Shown here piece by piece: positions 48,811 through 59,240 of a DNA stretch of 64,000 nucleotides. The DNA is from Sinonovacula constricta (Eukaryota; Mollusca; Bivalvia; Cardiida; Solecurtidae), in contig CM017558.1 in assembly GCA_007844125.1 (NCBI GenBank), positions 49,799,831 to 49,863,830 of the forward strand, written 5' to 3'. The notes under the pieces were generated by a model, which saw nothing but the letters and a program-made list of their open reading frames with translations, did not search any database and was not told the origin of the DNA. The position numbers and the translations under genes are program-made. Numbering within the stretch: the stretch's first letter is position 1; every line of letters begins with the position of its first letter.

Positions 48811-50114
48811 ACTAATGTTTTGGCCAGTCTACTGTGACATATACTTCTTTTGATAAGATTTTTACCGATTACACAGACTGACAGCTGGTTAGTTAAGGGT
48901 GAGCACATACATTCTTAATTTATCGTGACCCCGGTCGGCTACCTGCTTTACGGGAGTACAAAGTAAAGTAAGCCAATGACACTTAATTTAGCCACCATAT
49001 CCCAAGCCTAAACGGACAAGTAGTAAAATAGTTCTCTTATAATAATTATAAGAATATGAATAGAGTGGTCATTTATATAGATCGATTAAAGTTATTAATA
49101 TCTTTCATTTATATACGAAATGATCGTTTGTCTAGGTTATATATTAATTCAAATTATTATTCGTCCTCAATCAAATAAAAATTGGTGCAACTCATGAAAA
49201 ATACAAATGAAAACGCCTAGTCATTTTGCAACTATCGCAACGGAAGTATTCCTTTTATTTACATACTTGCACAATATCCATACATGTAAGTATTGAACAG
49301 TTTACTGTAATCATGCACAGTTGAAATTAACTGTTATCGAGTCTGACACTCGTGAAACATAGTCTCAATATCCTGTTGCTGATACGCGTCGAGTTTATCT
49401 AGTGTTTTTGTTTCCGGTCAATCCGCAATAATCTACAGTAACGATTTTTAGCTAAAATGAACCACAAAAGTTTCTAAACCGACCAATAACATAAATGTAA
49501 ATGCAGACAAGCAAAGTGTTTGGAAGGTGATTGACGCTATATTCTACACACAATGGTCAGTATTTTATCTTAACATCTTACTTTATATTAGGTACCTTAC
49601 ATGTGTAATATGGACGAACTTGTTAGGTTTGGAATGTACTGCATCCACCTCACTTTATTGATAATAATATTTAAAAAAATGGAGAAAACTGTTATCTGTG
49701 ACTTTCCATTTGGTCACAATGTCGCTAAGGATGTTTGTAGTAAAATCAAGGAAGTAAGATCGTATTTATTAAAATGATATCAACAATCTTTATATTAAAC
49801 TTTTAAAGCATTTTAGTTCCATCTCATTTCAACCAGTATTCACTATTGAAGCGATGCGATAGTTTTTCGCTGTAAGTTCACTGAAGCCATGCCTTGATTC
49901 TGAAATTGCAATAACAAAACACTATTCAGCATGTTTTGTTAAACAGAACATTTAGAACAATGCCCGATTTTACTGTCCGCTGACTCTATATGTAGTAAAA
50001 AAACGAACGCTTTCTTCTGCAGTGAGTTTTTTCAGTTTGAACTCCATTATTGCACATTTTATATTTCAAAGCGCAAATAAAATACCACTTTCGTCCCAAA
50101 GTGCAGTTTTTTTC
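48811..50114. other. Intergenic or 5' region of receptor gene 2
   Basis: Should contain exon 1 of receptor gene 2. Candidates are an ATG directly before GTCAGT (49553-49555, phase 0, fits the acceptor at 50777) and a strong donor GTAAGT at 49286 with no usable ATG. Neither is decisive. Confidence 0.3.
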
Positions 50115-50520
50115 ATATGCGGAAGGGTCGCCTTAACAGAATATTAAACGATGTCAAATCGGCAAGTTTTAAAATACAATCGTATGATTGGTGATTCATT
50201 TAAGGCTTTTATATGAACATGTAGTAGACAGTTTCACCTATGTCGCATCTCATTCGTGTACATCATAATTAAATTATTAAATATTACTTCATTCTCTTTT
50301 CACAACTGTTATCTGTAATACAATATTTTTGAATACTGTCGGCGTGATTTAAAAGAACGCTAACGGAAAACAAATTTGTTCATTAAATAGTTTTATCTAT
50401 ATCCGGAAAGGTCGCTTTAAACAGAACATAAAAAGATGATAAAGTATTATCGCAGGATTGCTTATTGATTCAATGCTATAATATGCTAATGCAGCGGACA
50501 GTTTCACTTATGTCGCATCT
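50115..50520 (+). repeat. Duplicated block upstream of receptor gene 2
   Basis: 50115-50250 and 50397-50520 are diverged direct copies, sharing TCCGGAAAGGTCGCTTTAA-like starts and GACAGTTTCACTTATGTCGC-like ends, at an offset of about 280 bases. It lies 170 bases before the candidate gene-2 5' sequence. Confidence 0.7.
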
Positions 50521-50777
50521 TTATTTTGCACAATATAACTTTCATTTGTTGTCATTAGCATACTTATCGCGCGCGTCTACACAGACACAAAAGTGGAACG
50601 TCAAAAAAATGCATATAATTGTGTCACTGTGATTTATTTAAAAATCACTTTTGCGGTTATTTCAGTGATCACCTTTATTTTTAGTACATGTACAACTCAA
50701 ACTTGAAATTATTATATGTTTCCGCTATAAAAAAATTAGTTTTATGTTCACTTTTGTATGGTGTATTTCTTTTGCAG

Positions 50778-52088
50778 ACTACCACAGAAACTATTTTTAC
50801 AAATGAGTCCCTTTATGAAGACTATGGAGACTATGAGGATGAGGGGGACTATATTCCCATGACCCTGCCTCTTCAGATTGTCTCCGGGATCCTTATCTCC
50901 GTACTGATTATTCTGGCAGTCGGGGGCAACCTCTTAACGATCATTTCTTACATCCGAGACCAAAGACTTAACTCAGTGTATGATTTCTACATATTCAACC
51001 TGGCCATCGCCGATTTTACAATCGGTTGCATCAGCCTACCTTTCTATGCCGTCTACACCATAAAAGATTTTCTTTGGGAGTTTGGTAAGGTTTTCTGCAA
51101 GATCTGGTGCGTCTCCGACTTTACGTGCTGTCTTCAGTCGGTTCTGCTCATGGTCATTCTAAGCGCTGATCGACTAATGCTGATAACCTACGGTCCGTTT
51201 TACCAGAACAAGGTTACAAAGAAGCGATCGTATATTATAGTGGCTATTTCTTGGCTTATTGCCTTTCTCTTATATGGTCCAAGCATTATTGGTTGGGACT
51301 ACTGGGTTGGAGAGAGCACTGTTGAGGATATGGACTGCGATGTTGAATTCGCATATAATGTCGAGTTCACGACAGCAACGGCCTTCATGGAATTCGGCAT
51401 ACCTTTTCTGATGCTAGTGATTCTAAATGGTTTGATATATGTGAAGATTCGGAGCAAGACAAAGAGAGATACTCGACGAAGGGCGACAATGCAGCAAGCC
51501 CTAACACTGACAAATGTTTCAGTTAGTGGAGAAGAGAAGACAGTTAATGATGTTGAAGCAACTGTTGTAACGGATACGAAAACACCCGAGAAGCTTCATG
51601 GTGTGACAAATAAACCAGACAAAAAGGAATCATGCAAAATTCATAACATAGCAGATGCCATGGGCACAGACAAGCAAGGTTGCAATATTCCAAATGCGGT
51701 TGCCACAGTATCAAAACATGCTCCTGATCAGACACGGGAGGACAATACACATACAGTGTCTTTCAGCAAGGTGCCAAACAACAAGTCTAAGAAAAAGAAA
51801 AGGATGTCAGAAACTAGTCGTGATATCAAGGCTGCAAGATTTCTAGCCATTCTTGTTATTGTTTTCCTGATATGTTGGGCTCCGTACACGTTTATAACAA
51901 TAATCATAGCTTTCTGCAAGGAACAGTGTGTAAACATAAGTGCTTACGAGATACTTAACTGGCTGCTTTGGAGTAAATCCGCCATAAACCCTTTCCTGTA
52001 TGCGGCCAACAGTGCCCGATATAGGTACAACTTTCGAAAGTATCTTGGCTGCACACGGGGTTCAGTGCATCCTACAGCAGGCTTTTAA
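50778..52088 (+). CDS. Histamine H3-like aminergic GPCR, paralog 2 (main exon)
   Basis: Exon opens at TTTTGCAG|ACTACC (phase 0) and ends at TAA. It encodes about 436 residues with all seven TM segments: GGN in TM1, LAIADF, Asp3.32 (codon 51117), Ser3.39, ADRLML in place of DRY, ECL2 WDYWVGES with its Cys, Glu5.46 in MEFGIPF, CWAPYT, and WLLWSKSAINPFLY with Trp7.43 as in H3 receptors but Lys at 7.45 (51975). The N-terminus is strongly acidic and Tyr-rich (YEDYGDYEDEGDY). ICL3 runs to about 125 residues with a Lys cluster before TM6. H3-type receptors usually couple to Gi/o; coupling here is unknown. An alternative start at ATG 50688 (after acceptor-like TTTTTAG at 50681) would keep the frame open and add a signal-peptide-like 30 residues. 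The equivalent upstream frame in paralog 3 is closed, which favours the splice. Confidence 0.85.
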   Translation, partial: TTTETIFTNESLYEDYGDYEDEGDYIPMTLPLQIVSGILISVLIILAVGGNLLTIISYIRDQRLNSVYDFYIFNLAIADFTIGCISLPFYAVYTIKDFLWEFGKVFCKIWCVSDFTCCLQSVLLMVILSADRLMLITYGPFYQNKVTKKRSYIIVAISWLIAFLLYGPSIIGWDYWVGESTVEDMDCDVEFAYNVEFTTATAFMEFGIPFLMLVILNGLIYVKIRSKTKRDTRRRATMQQALTLTNVSVSGEEKTVNDVEATVVTDTKTPEKLHGVTNKPDKKESCKIHNIADAMGTDKQGCNIPNAVATVSKHAPDQTREDNTHTVSFSKVPNNKSKKKKRMSETSRDIKAARFLAILVIVFLICWAPYTFITIIIAFCKEQCVNISAYEILNWLLWSKSAINPFLYAANSARYRYNFRKYLGCTRGSVHPTAGF

Positions 52089-52116
52089 AATTAACACAAT
52101 TTATGATAGAATTTTA

Positions 52117-52570
52117 AAGGTGGTATCCGACAGTTTGGACCAAAAGAATTTTCATTAAGCATCATAATAAACCATTGCGAGCTGAACAAATCCCACAAAA
52201 TGCTGCTTATTGATGTCCTACACTTTTCCGACAAGTGGACCATAACGCCACAATCGTCATTTCCTATCTAAGCCACGCTGTACAGTTAGCTATTTTCAAA
52301 CTTTGAAATCCACGTGACCACTCATGTTTGAGATCATCCACTTCATCCGCTGTGACATTGATGTATATTGTTAGCAGGAATCCCAATTGTTCTTATTTAT
52401 AGATTTAAAAAGTATGAACATTTAAGTGTTGATTAATGAGTTCTAAATGTGAGATAATGTTGAAAATCATCAAATCTAAGACTTAGGAAAGATCATGTCC
52501 AAATGCCCCAAACAGAGATAAGATAGTGTTACATCTATTAGATACAGGCAAACTGTCGGATACCACCTTT
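52117..52570 (-). mobile_element. MITE family M in the 3' flank of receptor gene 2
   Basis: Complete copy with both termini (AAGGTGGTATCCGACAGTTT and its near-exact complement), TA at both flanks, and a reverse-oriented interior (CTAAGCCACGCTGTACAG). It starts 28 bases after the stop codon and contains an AATAAA at 52166-52171 on the receptor strand, so it may supply the gene's 3' UTR and poly(A) signal. Confidence 0.88.
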
Positions 52571-55500
52571 TAAAGGAAAATAACACGGTTCATTCATTAT
52601 ACAATGTGACAAAGTTGTGTGTGTAGCGTTTTAGTTTTAATTCCAATGGGAACATGTGTTGCATGTGTTGATTTGTGCAACGCATCTTTTACACAGTCTG
52701 ACATAAAGACTTAGCTATATCCCACAGTCAGAAAATATTTAAGTAGTTTAAACCCTGATATATCTTCACATAGGATTAACTCAGAGAAAGACAAATTAGA
52801 AATAACACCGAACGTACGGTCCCTGTATTAGTACACATCTTTATCGAGATTTGCTTTTGATGTCCTGCTTTAGTTTTTTTGTGTAATAATTTCTTTAGAA
52901 AGACAAGGTATGATAGTCAGGTTTGTAACTTCTTTCATATGCAAGAAAAGTGTTGTTGTTTTTCTACCATTTGTAAGTTTCATGAAATTTCATAAGTTTC
53001 TTTTTAATTACTTAAAATTCAGTTTGAGAGAGTAACCATTTTGCCACATTATTTCTGACATCCTTCATTACGATCATTCTTAGAATTTGAGTTCTAGAGT
53101 TTTCACACACAATATAAGATGATGTTTTCAAATTTATAATGTATAAAATTATCTTTGTTGCGTATGTACACTAATTTGTTCGTCTGTTTAACTTAGTTTA
53201 CTAAATATTTCATGCTAAGGTAAACTCATGTTAAAAAAAAGGTGATTTGGTATAACAAAATTAATTAAGTCGGAGGGTGCATTAAATACATAACAAAATT
53301 AATACGTTATGTTTACATAAATCAATTAATAAAACCTATTTAATAATGTATAAACAATAAATGAAAAATACCAATATTGATCTGAAAAGTGAATAATGTT
53401 TAATATTATATTAAGGTTAAAATTGCATAAATATTAATACTTATAGTGTATGATTTATAAGCCAAGGCGACAAGACAACAACGCCAAGACGCCAAGACAA
53501 CATGGCGACAAGACAACATAACGCCAAGACGACAAGACAACATAACGCCAAAATGACATGACAACATAGTGACAAGATAACATAACGCCAAGACGACTTT
53601 GCAACACAACGCCAAGATGACAAGACAACATGACGACACGACAACATAAATCCAAGACTAAGCGGTATAAATAAGTCTCTGCATTACAATACGAAAGCGT
53701 AACGATTATGTTTTTATCGGATTGTTGTTATTGTTATATACTTATTTATGTATTTTTCTTAATTTAGTTGTTTTATTGAGATGTGTTATCAAATTCTTGT
53801 TGCTTAATACTTATAAAAATGCCAACAGAATGGATTAAGTGTTTGTGTATTTTATTAACGTATCTGGCTAGAGTATACCTGGTAAATTTTTTATATATCC
53901 CCGTGTATAAACTGGTGTAGCCCAAATATACATACCTGTTTATAGTACACGTATTCACGATGTCTCACTCTTTACACATTTCCTCCATTAAAGCCCTATA
54001 TACAAATGTAAGACGTTTACTTTTTACAGCAGTTTACTATTTACAGTAATTAGCAACGCCATAAAGTCGTTCTTACTTGCTTCATTATGTAGAGGTCCCA
54101 CTTGCTTTGTGTCTTTATCATCCGCTCCATACACACGGCGCTTCTGCCAAGGTGGTTTACATCTCAAATGAAGGTAAATACCCCTAAATGTTAACATCAA
54201 CAACTACACATAATAAAGGGGTTGTTTCACCCTTATTGGACATTTTACTTTCATTTGAGCTGCTAGCTTTCCTTTTCTTATCATGAACCATGAGTTGTTT
54301 CAACAGCCAATCAATGGCGTCTCAAGCTCTGCCCCAGCCATGTATAGTGAAAATTAACATGTAGTCTTCTTTTAGCGGTGGTTCAACTCAAACCGTTTCG
54401 TCATCATTGGTATCTTTCTCGTTAATAATTAACGAAGTCGCCATATTGTTCATACTTGAAACGTGCGAAATATATGTAATGGTTTGTTCGAAGTTGTTTT
54501 TTTTATTGTTTTTTATAATATGGTAATCTTCACAATATTGAAACGATAAATTATATTAATACTTGCCCAACACGAGTGTGTAATATATATGGAACACAGC
54601 TGTAATTTTAACAAATAATTAATAATATAGACAATGAAGTAATTGCAAACAAACAATAAAATGAGAGCATTTCGGTTGACTCCATGACCTCCCTTTTAAA
54701 TATGTAGCCCCTCGACCACCATGCCACGTTTCGCTCGTTATTAAAAATGATTGGTTCTGCTTTCTAAGTTTGAAACTGATTGAACAAACAAAAATAATTC
54801 AAATTATAAAATAGTTTTATTTTCTTATTGGACTTTTTTCCATACAAACGACGCACAGGACGGAAAAATCATTTCGTAGCAGAACCTTATTATTTGTGTG
54901 GTTTCTGGTGACGGTTATTTAATTTAAGTTGGTGGTAAGTAATAGAATAAACTTAACTTCCGAGAAAGTATTGAATTGTTGAATAAAAAGCAAAACGGAA
55001 AAACAACAACAACAACAAAACAAAAACAACAAAACTTAAGAACACTTAATATTATTTATTCTCTTTAAAAAAAAAAAACTTTCATTAAATAGACGACTCA
55101 ACTTATTCACTATAAAATTTGACCTAACAACTCCTCGGATACACATACAACAACAGTATTTCATAGCTTTTCGATTGCATCCCCTGTACATCTGTTAGAT
55201 TAGATTGGAACCATAATCACATACATCACATGAAGCTTTCTTTTATTGTTTAAAACAATATTTCTGATTTTCTTTCCAACGATTAACAACAATTAATGTT
55301 TAATAATACAATAGTGAACAGCTATACTCATTTAAGCTTAGAACTTATTTTAAATAATATGTGACATTGCAAAAGTTTTATTTATTTGTCTTTTTACGGA
55401 AACAGCAAGCTTGCAATAAAAATAATCAGAGAGATTATGCATTTTCTGACACAAAATCAAAAGACCTTGACATAATTTGAGATAACATGTATTTACTTGC

Positions 55501-56545
55501 TTTGGTATATACAGTCTCTTGTAAATCACAACACGTTGTAGAATACCCCAGAAAAAATGTGGCGTCAATGTATGTAAAGTTTTTTGTAATTATTGGCTCA
55601 GATTATGTTGATCTTTAATTATTTTGATAAAAAGCTTATTAGAAGTATGACACCAACAAGTGATGATGCTCTGAGCCATTTATCGCTTATTTTATTGTAC
55701 TATACGTTATTATACATGTAAAGCATAGCCTGCATGGTTACTGCTTAAACATAATACAACCTTTGCACACATCGTGCGTACATATCGTGGGAGACTCTTT
55801 GGAAATAGGTTCTTTAGAAGTAACTGAAAGTCGAAATGAAAGCCAAAGCAATTCCAATCCTTCAGGCCAAACGTTTATTAACATAGCAACAGCGAAAACG
55901 AACCATCCGGTGGTCTATACACTTTTGACCCCGAGTTAGGAGGAGCCGTCGCAAGATGTTAGACAACACGAACAATTAGAAAACAAGAACATACAGGTTG
56001 GTAGAGTAAATAAGTCACCAGTTTCGTGCAAACGAAGGATTTACAATTAGCTAAGATCTTATTGGTTTTTGTTTCGTTTTCTTGGTGCTTATATGTAACA
56101 TCTTAGAAAACCTATTCAATGGTGTCGGGCGTTGCTTTTTATTTTGTTTTAAACCATTCTATGGTCTCAGGAATATAGGTTATACAGGCTTTTTCTCGAA
56201 AAATTATAGTTAACTGAAAACTTTCAAATAAAAACCAATACGTGCCATGTGTCTTTGTTACCTGCTCCCATATTGCTTTTATCTCTTCACATCTCAAACT
56301 TTTTTGCGTTGCCTTTGATGCTTCACATCAACGACTTTTCTTGTTTGATAATGGAATGCAGATACAGTCATTATTTCTCACAACTTCCTGTTTACTCTTC
56401 GTAGCAGTTTCTTTAACGTACATTTACTTTCCTGTCAATTAGTCTCTTTTCTGTTAGTCCTTTTGCCGAAATGAATAAATCAAGTTACAAAATTGACTAA
56501 TACCAGGATTCTTATGCAGACACGGACTTCGCAGGGCTCACCTCT
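52571..56545. other. Intergenic between receptor genes 2 and 3
   Basis: AT-rich with one tandem repeat. A possible exon 1 for gene 3 is ATGAAG before GTAAAT (54168-54173, phase 0). A strong donor GTAAGT at 54935 has no ATG upstream of it. Nothing else coding seen. Confidence 0.4.
53461..53655. repeat. CGCCAAGACRACA tandem repeat
   Basis: Interlocking short units such as ACGCCAAGACGACAAGACAA. Minus-strand frames over it (CCLVVLALCC) are low complexity. Confidence 0.9.
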
Positions 56546-56812
56546 GTAATATTCTATGCTGTACACAATGGTAATGTTTTGTGCTATACACTATTGTCAT
56601 GGTCTGTGCTATACACTATACGTAATGTTTTGTGATATATACTATGGCAATGTTCTGTGATATACACTATGGTCATATTCTGTTATATACACTATGTTAA
56701 TGTTCTGTGATATACATTATATGCAATGTTCTGTGATATACATTATGGCAATGTTATGTGATATACACTTTGATGATTTTCTGTGCTATACACTATATGT
56801 AATTTTTTTGTA
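56546..56812. repeat. About 31-bp tandem repeat, about nine copies
   Basis: Units like TTCTGTGATATACACTATGG(C/T)AATG. The first unit contains ATG directly before GTAATG (56568), a second weak candidate for the exon-1 end of receptor gene 3. Confidence 0.88.
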
Positions 56813-57214
56813 AGTATATTAATCTAACTTGTTATTTACAGTTCCAAGTTATTTTTATTTACTGTTCAATGTTTGCATATAAATATTTCATGTAATTTGG
56901 TAAATAAATAAATTGATAACTAAAATCGAATAGTTTTTCAGTGACGTTTCTGTTTTTCAAGTAGCCACTAAAACAATGATTATATTAAATCAAGCAAGCT
57001 GGGTTTAATTTTTGCTTAATCAGTATTAATACAGAAGTATAATTATTATGTTAAAGCGGTAAGATACAAAAGACAATCACTACACCTGTTTACAGATTCA
57101 TTCATGGAAGTTACTTTTATGTTGTCAATGTTCATGCAATTCACATGATTTCTTGCGCTGTTTCTATTTTTATCTCTCTTAACAGTCATTGTTGTAGTGT
57201 TTTTTTTTATAATC

Positions 57215-57330
57215 GGTCTCACCTCCTTGTTTCTTCTCACCCCCTCACAGCATGGGTTCGAGTCTTGGTCGAGACAAACAAATCAGTGTGGAGAGTAGTT
57301 GTACAGCTGACCTCGGTGCGGTTCTTCTAA
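57215..57330 (+). mobile_element. SINE family B-like fragment
   Basis: Box-B-like GGGTTCGAGTCTTGGTCGAGAC, then GTGTGGAGAG, similar in pattern to the 898-1120 element. Box A is unclear. Confidence 0.35.
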
Positions 57331-57561
57331 ACATTTGGCTGGGGTACTTCTACTCCTCTACCAATAGTCGCTATACTGGTCATGCTATGTCGTTTTGTTT
57401 TGTTTTTATAGTTTCTCTCGGCTAATATATTATCATTTTGTTTATTTGTTTATATGCTTCTACCTGCTCTAAAGATTTTAGTATAAAACTAGTTTAAAAT
57501 AATTCTGCTTGTTTTAATCCATCATCATTGATAATGACATGCTTGTATATCCTTATTGCAG

Positions 57562-58959
57562 GATACTACAGAAGGCATGCAGACAACTGAGTCCATTTAT
57601 GAAGACCATAAGACGTCCGAGAATGGGGAAGGCTTTATTCCTATGACCCTACCTCTACAGATCATTTCGGGGACACTCATGATCGTTTTGATTATTCTTG
57701 CGGTCGGTGGCAACATCTTGACTATCATTTCTTACATTCGAGACCATAAACTTAACTCAGTGTATGACTTCTACATATTCAACCTTGCCATCGCTGATTT
57801 TTTAATCGGCTGCATCAGTCTCCCTATCTATACTGTCTTTACTTTAAATAATTACACTTGGATCTTTGGCACGTTTTTCTGCAAGATCTGGAGCGTCTCC
57901 GACTTTACGTGTTGTCTTCAAACGGTTTTGCTCATGGTCATTCTTAGTGCTGATCGACTAATGCTGTTAACTTACGGCCCATTTTACAAAATTAAGGTGA
58001 CTAAAAAGCGAGCATATATCGTGGTTGCTATTTCGTGGCTAATTGCGTTTCTCCTGTATGGACCAAGCATAATTGGCTGGGAGTACTGGGTAGGAGAGAG
58101 CACTGTTGAGGATATGGCCTGCGATGTTGAATTTGCATATAATGTCGAGTTCACAACAGAAACGGCCTTCATGGAATTTTGCATACCTTTTCTGATGCTA
58201 GTGATTCTCAATGTTTCGATATATGTGCAGATTCGGAAAAAGACAAAGTGGAATACTCGAACGATAATACAGAAAGCCTTTACACTGAAAAATGTTTCGG
58301 CTAGTGGGGAAGAGTCGACAAATTGTGATACTGATGAAAGTGTGCTGACGGATACGAAAACATCTGAGGAGCTTCCTGGTGTGACAAACAGGCCAGATAA
58401 AAATCATACTGAAGTAGGCGAGATTCCTTGCAAAAATAGCAATGATACCAGTTGCGAAGACGAACGTTCAAAACAAGAAGAAGTTTCTATTGAATTGCAA
58501 CCTCCAGCAGACCAGACACCAGAGATCAATCCAAATACGGTTACTTTTAATAAGGGACCAAAACGCAAGTTAAGGAAAAAGAAACATGTGTCGGAATCGA
58601 TTCGTCATATCAGAGCTGCAAGATTTTTAGCAATTCTTGTTTTTGTGTTCTTTTTGTGTTGGGCTCCGTACACCTTTACAACGATACTCAATGCTTTCTG
58701 TGGTGATCAATGCGTCAACCAAAGCGCTTACGAGATCCTCGTTTGGCTGCTTTGGTGTAAATCGGGCATTAACCCTTTCCTGTATGCGGCTAACAGTACA
58801 AGATACAGGTATAACTTTCAAAAGTATCTTAGCAGCATACGTGATTTGATAACCTTGTGTCAGCTACTGATGCACAGATGCCAACAGATATTTTATACTG
58901 CCAAAGAGGTTGCTATTTCTTTATTCCATCGAGTAGAGACTTTAGTAACAAAACAGTAA
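57562..58959 (+). CDS. Histamine H3-like aminergic GPCR, paralog 3 (main exon)
   Basis: Exon opens at CCTTATTGCAG|GAT (phase 0). The upstream frame hits a TGA without an ATG, so a separate 5' exon is required. About 465 residues: LAIADF, Asp3.32 (codon 57901), Thr at 3.39, ADRLML, ECL2 WEYWVGES, Glu5.46 in MEFCIPF, CWAPYT, and WLLWCKSGINPFLY with Trp7.43 and Lys7.45 (58759). ECL3 has Cys-x3-Cys and an NQS sequon. ICL3 is long (about 125 residues), acidic then Lys-rich before TM6. Compared with paralog 2 it has a C-terminal tail longer by about 30 residues and no Tyr-rich N-terminus. ECL2 and TM5 are almost identical to paralog 2, so the pair is the younger duplication. Ligand inferred to be a biogenic amine, probably histamine-like. 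Confidence 0.85.
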   Translation, partial: DTTEGMQTTESIYEDHKTSENGEGFIPMTLPLQIISGTLMIVLIILAVGGNILTIISYIRDHKLNSVYDFYIFNLAIADFLIGCISLPIYTVFTLNNYTWIFGTFFCKIWSVSDFTCCLQTVLLMVILSADRLMLLTYGPFYKIKVTKKRAYIVVAISWLIAFLLYGPSIIGWEYWVGESTVEDMACDVEFAYNVEFTTETAFMEFCIPFLMLVILNVSIYVQIRKKTKWNTRTIIQKAFTLKNVSASGEESTNCDTDESVLTDTKTSEELPGVTNRPDKNHTEVGEIPCKNSNDTSCEDERSKQEEVSIELQPPADQTPEINPNTVTFNKGPKRKLRKKKHVSESIRHIRAARFLAILVFVFFLCWAPYTFTTILNAFCGDQCVNQSAYEILVWLLWCKSGINPFLYAANSTRYRYNFQKYLSSIRDLITLCQLLMHRCQQIFYTAKEVAISLFHRVETLVTKQ

Positions 58960-59240
58960 CAAAAAGAAAATTAAACAAGTTAAGCTAGCTATCCGAATGG
59001 ATATTAAGAGTGGGTATTTCGCCTCCCTTTCAAGAAAACCCAACCAACTGAGAAAGAGAAAGCGACACAGACGGAACAAAATGAAGGTATGCCATACCTC
59101 AAGAAACCTGGAATCAACATATTGAAGAACACATAGAATACCTAGAGATAACGATTAATTCAGGTAAAAGACAACACAGACATTATGCCGCATCTGAATA
59201 TTGTAATAAGGACTGTGTGTGAAACTCCAAAATAAGCATT

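Noticed and set aside
53406..53655. Cys/Leu/Val-rich minus-strand frames resembling a membrane protein
   Set aside because: They are three frames of one short tandem repeat.
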